From positions 6,140,501 to 6,204,500 of the forward strand of contig NC_059544.1 of the NCBI RefSeq assembly GCF_905220415.1: a stretch of 64,000 bases of DNA, written 5' to 3'. Below are positions 25,201 to 40,200 of this stretch, in pieces. The translations under genes and the position numbers were made by a program. The DNA is from Colias croceus (lineage: Eukaryota; Arthropoda; Insecta; Lepidoptera; Pieridae). The first letter of the stretch is position 1; every line of letters starts with the position of its first letter. A model generated the notes under the pieces. It worked only from the letters and a program-made list of their open reading frames with translations. It did not search any database and had not been told where the DNA came from.

Positions 25201-28200
25201 TAGACGTTGTTCCGTAGAACCGCGAACACACGTTGCGTATTATTATAGGCCTAGCTGTATTTGGGAATTGGGTCCAATAGATATTTATAAGATTTTATTG
25301 TCAGAGGTACCTACTCAAAATGGAGAAATAAACCATCCACGCGAAGACCGACATCCGCGCGGACGGAGTCGCGGGCGGAAGCTAGTATTCTAAATAAAAC
25401 TTGTGACATGGAATATGTAACGGAGCACGACGGACGTGTCTTTGCGTTTTTCGCTAAGCTTATTAATTATAACATGAATTACTCAGATGCACAATTTAAC
25501 AAGCTCGTCCACTTATTCCACATTAAATTCATATTCAAGATGTATTTAAAACAGCAATTTATGTAAAGTGTCGTTTAGCAAGGCGAGAAGTCGGGAGTCT
25601 ATTGAATTTCCGGTCCGTAATGACATTGCCGCCCAAACGCCGAAGGAAATACCGTTAATGCATGTCAATTGTTGTGTCCCTCACTTTGTTACTAAATATT
25701 TAGCAAATATTCGATATATTTCTACAAGTCATAGATAATACGTTTTGAAATTTTCGACAATTCATTAAGATTTTTCATAATTATTATATTCAGGAATGGA
25801 AAGAACTTCTAATAAATGAGTGCAATAACATGCTTTAAGAATCTTCCATAACACAGTCTCCATAAAAAAAAAAAAGTTAAAAGTATGAAAAATAAACAAA
25901 AAAGCCGAAGATTTATTAGTTGCGAAAGTCTCATCCTATTAAGATGCGAGTACGTACCGTCTGGCTCAATTACGTCATCAAGAAGTTTACTTCTACGGGC
26001 GTTGTCACCCGAGATTGGATTTTAGATAATGGCTCGGTAATCACGATGGTGATTTATCACTCCTATCTCAGACTTCACTGTCCATTAAGCAATCAGCGTG
26101 CAACCCTTTGTTGACAACTGCTCACCGTCGCGGCTTGAGGGCGTAGCTAAATAAAATGTGTATTGCAACAATTTAGGTGTACTGTGTAGTATTGTAATTT
26201 GTAATGTTTATGATCATTTTAGTACAATGAAAATAATACCGTGTAAAATGATTTTATTATTTATTTGATAATTTGTGTATGGTAACGGAAATTAACACAA
26301 TTTACTAACAGAAATAACCGTCATCGCCTCACCCCAAATCACCTTACAACACAAGCATGGTTTGCGTACAAATGGAGTCGATCAGCGGCAAACAAGTATA
26401 TCGTTGGTACAATCGAATCTATTTCGTGTAAGCCCTCCAACTGAGCCTCTCAAAGAGAAGCCACTGCAATTCAACCAGTCCTTTGCGTTACATTCTTACG
26501 GGGAAATGCGGTAGCTGGTAATAGGAATGTCTCTTTGATAAAGAACATGTTACGATTCAAAGGGAAGTAAAATTATTTTTAAATTGACTTCCTTGGAAAT
26601 CTTGTGGGGTTAATTAATATCAATTATTATGACTAAACTTGGTTCCACATTTTGTGAAAATAAAAGGTTCTCGCAGATGTATTTACAATATTTAGTGCTT
26701 TCCTTGAATTTAGTTGTACCTTAACCATGTATAAATCATTTTTTTATATATTTTTTGGCGGAATATCTATGAGGGGGGATACATAGGTTAATTTATGCAC
26801 AACATAAAGCATGCATGTAATAAATAACAAGAATTGAAACGTTGACTTTGTATTTAAATGGATTCCCATTTGTACTCCCGAAACATGAAAATAGCGTGGC
26901 TCTTAAACAGGGAGGGGATCTGTATAGACTTAGTAAGCGTCAGACTTCTCAGTTTATTAAAAAATCTAAATAGATATAAAGCATATTTTTATTAAAATGA
27001 AGATGTGTTCTTGAATTGTTATTAATCTGTATCATTAAGCTTTAATGTGTATAGACATACATACGTATTCAATGTATAGAAACTACAAAAAAATAGTCTA
27101 TCTATCAAAGACAATCACAATATTAATTGAATATATTTTCTTTTGTAAAAATAACATATGACTAAGAGATTTTTATCGTCACATGAATAAGTAATAATAA
27201 TTGTAGCGACCTAATTAAAAAAAATACTAAGGTAAAAAAATCAACCATAATTATTGCTTAAATCATGACATTTATTATTATTAAACAAAGTTAGAGCCTT
27301 GTCTGTCTTTCTATTCGTGATAAACTCAAAGAGTACTACACTGATTTTCAGTCAATTTGAATCGTGGTTTTCGAAGAAGTTGATAGTTTATGGTAGTTTG
27401 TAGTATGATAGTTTGTATTCTATCAATAGAGCCCTAGCACATTTATCAGTCAAAGGTGTGCATTAAAATTAATACTTGTCTACAATCTACATTATATAAA
27501 TATTTTTAATTTTTGTGATCTCTAAAACGTGCTAAGGTCTGTGGAAGGCGTACTTTTAAAGTATATTGCGTATCCTCATACATACGTATGCTAAGGGTTA
27601 TTGTTGTTTTTCAAAGCGCGCACTACCGCTAGAAACATTTCGCCTTGCTGAAAAGGGTTTCAATGCGCCTCCACAGATTTGTATGTACTTAAAGGTTTTA
27701 TATCTGTGGTTGCTTTTATTGAGTGTTTAGGAACCATAAAAATGTAAATCAGATCAGATGAATATAAGAGTTTTTATTGTGATGAGCTTGCGGAAATTTT
27801 ATCTTTCACTGAATATTCAATGTAGCTCCGCTGGTTTCATGGAATTTATGATCGGATAATTTTAATTTCTCGCACCCTCACCACAAAGATAGTTACCGTA
27901 AATGAAAATAAAACACTTACTTAGCAAATATTATCTCAATTCTTTGTTGTGTAGGTTGAGTTTCTGAGTCCATTTTCGGACCAGAGTAACTAATAAGAAT
28001 ATCGAAAAATTCGTTAAGGAGTATTGAGTTAATCGAAGTAGATTTCATGAATATTTAAATCACGTTACTGATATTTTACATCTCTTAAATTTAAATCTCA
28101 TTTATACTGATAAGTTCAAATTTAGAGTTGAACTTTGCGTTTAAACGACTAAAGTGGATTTGCTAGTCTGATCGCAGCCTTATACAGAAAACTGGATTAT

Positions 28201-31200
28201 ATTGGACTAGAGCTCCAGACGATTTTCAACTCGCCCCTTCAGCGATATCATCAAATGAATCCAACTTAAATAAGCATTAAGAAACATTTTTACCTCCTCA
28301 GAGATAACTTTTCTTGATCCCGGCCATTGTGATAGCCATCAGTGGAAAACTCAGTGAAAAGCCCCGAGTTCATTCGCCATTCATGGGGCGATTTGATTTA
28401 CTTAAGATCTCGGGTTTGATACTGTCTATTAAAGGAGACGACCATGAACGAATATATTGTGTACTGTTTTTATTTGATATGAATGCTATTTTTATTTTCG
28501 TATATGAGTATTTTGTACTTGAAAATGTATACATTATATAAGTAGGTTATTATATACGATGATGATTTTTTTTGCTTCCATATCAACTTAAGCCAGATAT
28601 TTTTTGAACTTGGAGAGTACTCTGTCGGATCTCTTAAATCACAAAACTCAAATTTAAATATTATTTTCTTAACATAACGAAATTACTTAAAACTTTGATT
28701 TCTTAACCAGTAAAAAAAAATCACAAATGATTGAGCGTGTTTTTATGGCGTGTACTAAAAGGAGTGTATTATCGAACTGGGGTGAGTAACGCGTGGTTCC
28801 GGGCGAAAGGACGATTTATAAAATGAGTTTGCGGTGCAACCAACCCGTGACAACCCATTGGTTACGTCTCACTTCTTCAATAGTGATGTGCCTAGGATTC
28901 AAACTTTCTTAATACATCAACTTTAAAATGAATTAGATTTCAAGACAGATTGTATGTGAATATCAAAATTAATTAATTGTTTATTATAAGTAGGTAATTC
29001 ATTCGTGTTATTATCAGAAGTAAAAAGGAATTGTAGCAAAATGTTGTAAAATAATTTAAATTAATTGTGCTACAATAATATTTATGACTACATTTCTAAA
29101 TATAGTGGTAATTGGTATAATCTTAAACACTGACAAAAGTAAAAAATATATTCAATAAAATTTTGATTTTATCGTATCCTGCATACAACACTATTGGACG
29201 CGCATTTGTCGCGGGACGTCACCATTTTTCCCTCGCCGCGCCATCAGGAAAGTTAAAAGCATTGAAAGACATATCGCGAGTTCCTTCCAAGGTCCATTGT
29301 TCTCTCGCCCTTTGTCCCGGCCCGAATGTTTTAATGTAATTGGCTTTGTGCTACGCTCTTTAACATTTTTGCTATGTGAATGGGTGTACATTTCCTCAAC
29401 GTTTGGATATTAACTTGATTGGTTTTGATACACTCAGTAATATGTTTTAAAATAAATTGTACCACCAAATCATTATCTATATCTCTATTATTACAATGTG
29501 TGATATTGACGATCAATTACGTACCTAAGTATACAAATACATGGAGTTGTCACTATTGTAAAATTGAGTATTAGGGGTGAACATTTTGTGTTTTCATATC
29601 GTTGAAAAATCTCTTGAACGCGTATGTACTATGTATGCTTAAAAAAACTTGATAGTAATAGTGTTTGATACAGCGTACGACAAAGTTATGTGACATAATG
29701 TTCATATTCTCCCTTCGCTCCCGTCTCGCCGACTCCAGTAAGTGAGTTGGGTATAAATTGGAGCATTGTCTGCGAATCTGGAGCATCGCCTGTTAACGTC
29801 ATTCTACAAAAATTTGCTGAAAACTTGTCTCGCTCCATCAAATTGTATATCCCTCAGGGAAGATAGGGATAGATGGAAAATGATTATCACACCGTTATAG
29901 ACCTTCGGGATAAGATTGCTGATCTTGAATGAATCCTTTCAGTTTTCTTTTTCTATTTCTATTGTTGTTTCCTTCTAACTTGCTGTACGACTCTGTCACT
30001 TGAATACGGGTTCAATCAAGATGTCATTCGATAAAATTTATTTTAGTATTCATTATTATAGTTATAATTTATATAATGTATGTTTTAAAGCATTGAGAAT
30101 ATAATATATTGCTAATAAACAAATTATAATGAAAGCTTTCATTGATAAATCTTTTCTAAGGAATGATTACTCATGTATGATTTATGAAAGTGTTCAAAAG
30201 TTTATTTCAAAAGAAGGATTTAAAAAATTGTAAACATAATATTAAAAACCAATTTCTCTCTCCCTAAAGTGCACTTATGATATCTTGTTGGTGTATGAAA
30301 TGTAACGATTATGTATGAGAGCACCCTTTTTGAATATTATATTGGACCAAATAGGACATGAATATATATTTTTAAGGCACATGTGAACCTGACCTATCTC
30401 ATCACCTTTATTTAAAACACTAGTTTCAAAGTTTAAAAAATATTTTAATGTTATGTGTGACTTCATTAATGTCTACGAGTTTTAATGTAAGGTACCTACT
30501 AAAAAGATCCCAACATCCATCGCTACATATATACACCTGCATATTTAATAAATTTCATTCATTAAATTTCATTAGATTATTAGATAACAAAGCTTTTATA
30601 ATACAAAAACCGATTATTTAGTACACTAAGTTTAATGAGACAATATCTGGAACAAATATTCGTTATCAACGGATCTCAAATATTGCAGAATAACTCTCCC
30701 GATAGGGAATAAGGACAGAGGGAGCGTGGCACGCATTTCTGGCTAGTTTGATATCAGCTTCCGTGACGTCAGTACCTTCGCTGACGCCGCAATAAAATTC
30801 GAATAACGCGATTGCGATTAATCAATCTAATTTATCTTCCGAAATAATCAATTTAAACTAATCTTTGCGAGAGAACTGTGGAACTATCGAATGTTTTATT
30901 TTCCTTAAAGACGTTTTCGAGGTTATGTGGGGAAATAAGAAAATCCACAGGTAGTTTCGTGTCTCGAGGGAGCGTAATAGAAATCAGGACCGTACGCTCG
31001 GTGTATAAGGTAGTAAATTGAAAAGGAAAACGGAGGGTGTGAATTACAGTATAACCTGTTGATTCTATTCGAAGAAATCCATAGGGAACATGTTTTGGAG
31101 GTGGTTGTAAGTATCGTTATACAGTATTTGATTTTAAGGATTTCATGAATGTTATCATCCCAAAGTACCTATTATTAATTGATTGTTTCCTGCTCACTTA

Positions 31201-34200
31201 ACTTTTATAGGTAAGTATACAAAAAATGAAAATATGATCATTTTCTGAAAGCTTAAAGTTTATTCAAACTTATCTCTTGAGTAATTTCATTTAAGTATCT
31301 ATATATTTTTAGTAGTTTTATTTTATTTTATAATTATTTATTAAATGAATGCCATAATTCGCGTAGGCTGGGTACTCGTTCATTAAAGTCTATTATTTTC
31401 TATAAAATACGATTCAAAAGGCAACAATAGCAAGAACGACAAAATAATTCCATCTTCTTAGAAGCTGTATTAAAATGTACGCAACAGTAATAATAGGGTC
31501 CACAATTGCCCCTTAAGAGGGAGAAGTTGTTAGTGTAATAAAATTCTGATCCTTGTTACGCTGTAACATCAATACATAGTTGTACTTTATGACTTCATAA
31601 TTATACACATGAGACTACATCATTAGGAGTGGATAATACAAATAACTTAGTTAATATATTAATTAATTGCTTTTGTAAGAAGAAAAAGAAGATTTGTTTA
31701 AACATTTAAAAGATGTGGTCTAAGTTATAATCTTTTTTTATTTTTCGAACAAGCAGCCTTTTTTATTTATTTGTAGACGTTTTTTTATTTAATAAATATT
31801 TTTTCAATTTCTACTGATTTGAGAACTTTGGTGACAGTTTCGTAAGACAAACTATTTCTCATGTCGAGCCTGTTACCCATAACCCATGTCCACCCACAAC
31901 CACCCGTTAAACAAATAATTGATTTAACCATTTTCTGCCAAGAAATTTAACATTTCAACGTTATTTACTGCCCGTGAGCAAAATTATAAAGAGTTATTTA
32001 AATTTATTTTCAGTTTCTACCAAATTAACCTACATTTTCAAAGGCAAATACCCTTGGAAATCAATATGAGTCTCGGGGCTTGTGACGCGAATATTAAAAT
32101 TATCTCAACGACCCGACCGATACTCAATTTGTAGGTACGACTCCTGAAAAAATACCCATGGGACTCCTTCCAATTACCCGCATTTTGTACATTTTTATTC
32201 TTGTAAATATATCTTAATTATTGCTGACGTACATTGGTATTCCAGGAAAGTATTCATTGATATTTTAGGAGATTGTTTTTTTCAGTAGTTTCATATTGAA
32301 TTTATATTAAAAATACGGCATATTTTATTTCACGAATATAACGTATGAAATCTGTAATCTATAAAACTACAAATACAGTTCTTCCTACTATTTAAGCTTA
32401 TTAATACTACGAAACTAATAGCTATAACGAGATATAAGTCTTTTTACAAAATACAAAATAAAATCAATATTATTATGAATTGATGTAAGAGCTAAAATCA
32501 AATAAAATCATTTTCAATAACATATTCAATTCAGTGCACTTATATTCAAGCTTCATCTAATTTTCTAGCTACACCTCTACGAATTTATATATCTACGCAC
32601 CAAGTGCTACGACATACGATGCTACACGGCTACTGCGACTAAAACTCAAGAGAACAAAATTGGTCTTCAATTTGTTAATGCATTAATTTTTTTTTCAATA
32701 ATAATGAATTTTGAATAGAATAACGACTTATTTAAATAAATACCGTGCATCGTTTTATCATAAATTTAAATACAAATTAATCAAATCGTTTATTTGTACA
32801 GTGCGCTCAAGGCAATTCACCCCTTGAGTGTTAAAGCTTTACAATTCGTTCATCGTGTAAAGTGTTTACCCTAAGCCAAAGCATTTGCGTAATTGATATT
32901 TACAACTAACCTGGATTTCCTCCCCTCTCCTGGATTAAACGGACATTTGTAAGGATTTTTGTTTGTTGGGAGTTTTACTTAATTTATTTGCAACATGTTT
33001 GTTGACTGAAAAAGTTCTTGTTGGAAGTTGTATTTTTGTAGTATAATTTGAAAATTAAATATGATTGTACGATTTTTCATAAGTTTGAATCAATGTAATT
33101 GACATTGAATTATTTACTAAGCAACAATACATTTTTTATAGATGGTAGTTGTTCTTCTAAATACATTTTTTTAAATACAACATACAATGCAAATAAATTT
33201 ATTATATTGAAATAATGATTAAAAAAATGACATGCGTATGTATTTTATAATTATTGATAAAATGCTACAACTTTTCTTTTTAACTCAATGAAATATAACA
33301 GATTTGATCGCATTAAATAGAAACGATGTGTAAAACACACGTAACAATATAGAACTGATCGCAGAAATTCAAGAAACAATAAAGGTCGATCCGGAACGTG
33401 CGCTCCGCTCCTCCCAGTAGATTAGGCCCCGACAAAGAGAATAAGAATCTACGGACCAAATATCATCGCAAATACGACACGCAGTGTTGTTTGCCTTCCA
33501 TTTTTATGATATTTTATTTGGTAAACTCCGCTGCGATCTACGACCGAATAAAATTAAAAATTGAAATAGAACGCCTGTTGAAGCACGTTCGCTTTGTTTG
33601 TGATAAGTTTGTTTCTTTAAAATGGGATCAATTTGTGTATCCCCTTACATTTAAAACACTGTTAAATATTGCAAATTGCAATCTTATATTTTATGATGCA
33701 TTTTATATTTTTAATTATTTATTATAGGTACAAACTCTACAAACCTCAATCTTTATTATTTACTTATATCAATATTGTAATATTTAAATTTAATTTACCA
33801 ACTCATGTAAGAGTGACTTTAAATTCTTGTGTGACATCGTCGGGCGCACTGAAGGGAGAATATTCACACATCATCTACAATGAAAGTAGGGCAAAGCCTT
33901 CGCTCTAATGAGACGGCTAACCGCGTAACCTTTCGCACAATTCTACTTATTTGTTCTATTGACCTCTCTCCCTGTTATGTTAACTAAATTCTTATTTATC
34001 GCTGAAACAAGAAATAAATTTTGGCAAATGTAAAGCCAGACAAGTTTTATATTTAATGTATATTTTATCATAAAAGGAATTAACTTAACAATTCCTTTAT
34101 TAAACGTTATTGTCAGTCTCATTTAAATATACCCGTATGTTCTTAAACATCAATGCATATTTAACGATTCTTTGTTCTAGCCATTTAACTGAAAATCAAT

Positions 34201-37200
34201 GTAACATTTTTGTCACAGATTTCCGCCTCATTCGATTCCTCCCTGGTCATAAAATAAATCTCGCCATAAATAAAGACGGCGACGCTAACAAGCGTCTCGG
34301 GTTCACCAAGAGATATTTCTTTGCCCGGATCGCCATTTTTATCATAACTCTATTATGGCAGTAAGTGTCGAAATGCGAGCACATTCAAATAATTTATTGC
34401 TTGAGGTAACACAAACCAATAAATTAAATGCTTTTTATTTTAACGATGGATTCATATTGAAATTAAAATTTATTTTAAGAGTTTGCCAAATAGTATTTGG
34501 CTACTACATTATTACATTATTACATTATCAAGTCAATATGTTGAGTTAGTATGGCCTCTCACGAACACTTTTATCTAGTATAACATAAACCTTAAAGTAT
34601 ATTAACTAATTTGTATAGTAATTTTATTCGTTGGGAGGTACGGCATGTTTTATTCACTATAAAGGCGCTTTATATACGTCGATAGCGGACAGATCCGCAT
34701 CTCGAACATTCTCCTAAATGGAGCACTTTTGACCGTCTCCGTCTTGACCCGATTACTATTCTCCATTCTTGCGAGTTCCACATAGAAACTATTTTAAAAG
34801 AGCTCGCTGGCCGATATATTTGATGATTCTTTGAATCGGTCGAGGAACTTGCTTCAAATGCTTTCTACTTTCTAGACTTGATTCGCAATTCGCTTTTTAT
34901 TCAATATGCAAAATACTAAACTTTTGCATTACGATCCTCGATTGCAGGGTGGTCGGCAAACAAATTTAACCGACAATTGTAAATCAATTAGAAAGGGTGG
35001 CTCTACGGGGTGCGATACCTCCCTGCTCCCAAACGCACCAGGGTCGAAGTAGAAGAATAGTAATAAAAATGAAATGATTTTACACAAATAATTTAATTAT
35101 AATTTAGTAATAATAAACACATGAACATTTTCCGAGATAAATATTATAGTGGTTAATTTAAATTAAAGCAAAGAAGAGGCGTTGAATCTCATCACACGGT
35201 AAAACGCTTTCAACCAAACGTGCAAAAAAAAATTAAGGAAATTATATGAAAATACTCAGAGCTAAAATAAAAATATATATTAATCGGCCTGAACAAAGGG
35301 AACTTCATTGCCATTGATTTGAATAAACGGTGAGCGTTTGTGATCTTAATGAATTAATTAACTTTCTAGGCTTCCTCCCTGGCGCGTATAGGTATTCACA
35401 GTAGGGTGATTTCAAGTGCATATTGTGATCAGCTCTTAGGCGTGGGGCCTTACAACACACCGCTCTTTACGTCTCCACCAGGAGCTCTGTCTTCGAGAAC
35501 TCGACAAGACCTGCATGTTACAGCGAGAGCTTTTAAGTTCGATGCATTGTTATAATAGATTTTATCTAATGTAATGTAATGTCTAATGTTCTAATTATTC
35601 ATTTTATCTAATGTATCTCTATATAGTACAAATCTGGTAGAATGTTTTTAACATGGTTTAAATAAGTTATAATGCGGTCGTTTATTACAAAATTAAACAC
35701 TTTTTTATCATACACATTCGTAAATATTACAAAACTAAACGAGTTCCGCTATATTGCTTATTTTGATTATATAGATTTTATTGTTAACTTTGTGATTAAA
35801 ATACATATCTATCGTTATTATAGTTGATATGTGTTCCCATCTATTAGACACGTGCTGATGACGCACGCGTTCCTGAGTTAATTATACTGTACATCCTTGA
35901 TTTTATCATTTTGTCATGGTTATACTTTGATAATATCAAATGTTCGAACATTCACAGATCTGATGGCATTGGATTTCACTTCCTACTTTATTCTACAAGT
36001 ACCTATTACACATACATATTGCTATGCTGAAATTTATATTGGCATTTAAGTACCTACATATTATTATACATATACCTACCCACTGCAGGAACAATTACCT
36101 GAATCTAAAATTTTTGGCTAAAAACTACTCTCAAGCAAGTCAAACATGTACAATTATTTTACAAAATAATAAGTTTACAATTGCTTGAAGAAAATATGAG
36201 ATTCTACTACTATTATCTACTTATCTTATTACTATTATAAGCAGAAGTAAACTTCTTTCTAACAAATCTTAGAATATAGATATTTTGTATTTTGTGATCC
36301 AGTCCAAAACAAAATTACACCGCTTAATATTATGTCACAAAATTATAGGTGTAGTGTATAGGGTGCATTAGCGGCACAAAGCGCGGCACGACCGAACTAG
36401 GGGAACTTTAAAAAGAGAGATTATCTCTATTTTATATCGTTACCCTGCTTATTATATTGCTTTATTAAATGGCCGGTGTTATTGTTATGTTTACTATTAA
36501 GATTTGTTATTTATTCATTAAGAACGGCAAAGTAATAAATAGTATAGATTTTGTTTTAATTTTTTAAGTTTACTCGAATGTAGAGGCATTTAAGGATACT
36601 CACTTACCAAAAAATTTTACGAAAAGTATTAAGACTAGATAGATGTATGACGTCTTTAGATAATTAATAATCATTCAAACATGCAAAAATTTGTATGCAA
36701 TAATCTGTGCTTACCCACATTTGTTCACATCTATGTTCCGATGAAATATGAATGTTAACGCTCAGTCGGAACTAAACGCATTATCAGAACTGACGATGCT
36801 GAAGTTCATTAGGGATGCACACTCTTGTAATCATAGCCTTAATATGAATAGTAAGAGTTTATAACAAATTAATTTCTTATTATCTTCAAACTTCATCATT
36901 ATTACGAAATATTAAAATATGAGCAATTAAAATCAATGACAAACACAACGCAAGTTTAACAATGTATTGATATTTATTACTACAAAATGTAAAAAGAGAC
37001 TGAAATAATAAGAAACGTATTTTAATCAATATACCAATACAGTGCCAGGCTACCAATTTTTTTAACCTTTTATGCGTTATAATTTAAACATGTACTACTT
37101 ACATGTGGAATTCTTTCAAATCCTAATTTGATGTATTTTTAACAATCCTGTACCAATACTCAACTTTGAACTATATCTGAATTGAAAAGTTATTGCCGGC

Positions 37201-40200
37201 AACCCTACACCGATTTGTCCGCAGTCGCCTACGCCACGAGTCGCACGTCAGCGACGGCTACCCGTCGCGCATCGCTTCCACTTGGTTATACCTTTTATGC
37301 GACGATTCATTACCACCCCGCTCAAATGGGGGACGCGAACAGATAGCCACATTTATTACTTTTGTCAGCGGAAAAATGAATTTACGCGCCGCTAATCTTG
37401 ATTTTATGAATGTTAAGCATTATGAATAGATAATGTCGCTCTGCTTTTTGAGGAAATGAACAAAAGGTGCATATTTCAGAAATATGTTATGAACTACATA
37501 TAGGATAAGGCGGATTGGTAGTCTAGCCTACTTTAAGTTCATCAAATATTATGTACTTGATAATGAAATTGCTGATTTCAGTTTTAAATTACTCTACTTC
37601 ATTTGTATGATATAGAGATAATATAAAAGAAGAAGATAAAAATATTGTTCTTCATTTCGTAAAGCTAAAAAAAATTACTTAGAGCGTAGGTAGGTACCAC
37701 GTTTATGTGAGAAAGCGTTTTAGTAATGTAGCGCTTGCAAACAATGAATAGGGATATGCATGAGCGCCTCCTAATTCAATCATGTAGCTTAATGGCTCTC
37801 TGTCAAACTCCGCTAAGAGGATGAGTCTTGTGTTGCATTATATCAGATTAAATTTTATAGTATCTGATAATAAAATATGTCATCAAATCTAATAAAAGTT
37901 TGAGTTCTATAGCCTCTTAAAACGTCCTACGTATCATTATTATTAAGAAAACAGTATTTCTAATGATAATTTTAATTTAAAAGGATTAATTTTAATTTTT
38001 AAAGAAATAAAATTGAGATTTTCTCTATTTGTCTTACTTTACGTAAATCAGCACCGACAGTATTAATTGATAATATTTGAATAGTTATAAACAAAACATT
38101 TTAATTGCGTAGAACAACCCGTTTCGAAAGCAGATTAAAAATATTTCAGACGCTCCATAAACAATTATTTTCATAATACAGACTGGAGTGGATATCAAGC
38201 GCAGGTGCGATCCTGCACGTCGCCCCATTTGCGTACTCGGCGCTTTTTAATTCTATTTCCTCGTCCCATCCGAATATGTTCATTATCGGAAAATAGACGT
38301 TAGATATCAGACTGCAATTCTCGTAATACTTTACAAAGAACGATATTATAGTCGTAAAAATTTCGAATAGTGCAATATTTATATACAAACTAATATCTAC
38401 GTTTTGTACTACAACATTATAAAATTCAGTATAATTTATAAAATTTGTTTAAGAATCCTACTAAAAAACTTATAATCATTATTAATTGATGAAATATTTG
38501 TTCTAGAAACAACCAATATGAAAACTTCCACGTGGAACAAAAGGGCTATGACCAGATGTACGATGGAGAAGATCTGGAGACACCGCCCTCACCGGATAGA
38601 CCACCACCAAGGCATATAGGTAAACTTAAATAGTTAGGTCTTCAATTAGACTTCTTTCTTCTGAAGCACTTTCGAATCGTCATTTAATTAATATGAATTT
38701 TTACCACCGGTTTGGAAAGCAGTGGTAAAACTATGTTATGACCATAAATTATGTTCATCGTTCATATCTTATTCATATCACATTTTTTCATCAAAGTTTC
38801 GTGGCATCTTCTTATTAAATAAAACTATGCTACGTTTCTGTGCAGACAAATACGTCCGCGCGGAATGCCCTTGTCTGAGCGCACGTTACACCGTAGCGCT
38901 TCTCGCTTGCTTCGGCTTCAGCATCATGTTCGGCATGCGGTGTAACATGAGCATGGCCAAACTGAAAATGACTGAGAAACATAATGTAAGTGTAAAATTA
39001 GACTATTGGAATTCATCCATCCATCCATCCATATTATAATAGTCAAATTAACAAGTGAAGACAGGCAGAGAAATAGTAGATTCTTAGATACGGTGTGCTT
39101 CCATGAACTCGTACATGATAGTGTAATTGCAAATACTTTAAACGCGTCGAGAAAACAAAATTTAACCCGTATTAGCAATTACATAATACTTCAACTTATA
39201 GACATCCTACGGCGTGAAAGAGGACACCCCATTTAACTGGAGCGTAAGCGTAGAATCATCAATCGACTCGTCATATTTTGCTGGATACCTGATCACCCAA
39301 GTGCCGGGCGGTTACCTGGCCTCTATGTACCCGGCTAACAAGATCTTCGGAGCCGCCATTGTTGCTTCAGCAATATTCAACATCGCTATACCAGGCGCTA
39401 TGAGCATGGGACCTGTCGCTGTCGTCATGTTAAAAGTCGCTCAGGGTTTTGTTGAGGTAGGTATTTATTAACTTTTGCTAAGCAACATTTTGCATTGATT
39501 GATGTATATATTTTTGTTTCATTTTTACCCTGAAACGGATGTTGTAACAGATTAACATACTGGCTTTTTCTTGATTCGGCTACCAAGCAAATAAAGCTTA
39601 TTAAAAATTATGAAATACATAAAACATTATTTATTTATTTATTTATTTATACATTTATTCAGGACAACATTTAAGTACAATTTTTTTTAATACTAGACAA
39701 CAAAACAAAAAACAAAAAACATTTAAAATCTGAAATAACATTAAAGAAAAATTTATAGAAACATTATTTCCTGAAAAGGTCTTGGCTCAGCACATTGTCA
39801 TGGTTCTAAGAACCATAACGCTGATATTCTGCCAAGACCCATTCGAGGAAGTTCATCGTACCAAACATAAAATATAAATACTATAGATATTAGCATATAT
39901 AAAAGAAATAAAGTAAGTATATAGTTATTATTAAATTAAAAAAAACCAATAGTTACATAAAATTAATTTGAATAAATAAAAATAATACATAAAATACAGA
40001 TCGGATAGAATAGAAGTAAAATGTAATGAGAAAAAGAAATGATTTTTAGTGGCAGCCCTAAGTCTGTGCAGTGCGGAGTGAAATAAATATAATTCTACTT
40101 TTGAATTTGTGTGTTAAGTAAGTGGATTTTGTACTTTTTTTTAAAAGAGCCCTTTGAGCACACTTGTTTTATCGGCGGAGGGATATTGTTCCAACACTTT

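Noticed and set aside
33398..33727. 109-codon open frame on the + strand
   Set aside because: It starts at GTG, has no recognised domain, and no splice or promoter context. Treated as chance or non-coding intron.
37193..37429. 78-codon frame in a GC-richer island
   Set aside because: No recognisable protein, no splice sites in phase with the transporter. Kept only as a possible regulatory island.
38924..39178. Minus-strand frame over transporter exon 3 and intron 3
   Set aside because: Antisense shadow of a well-supported exon.
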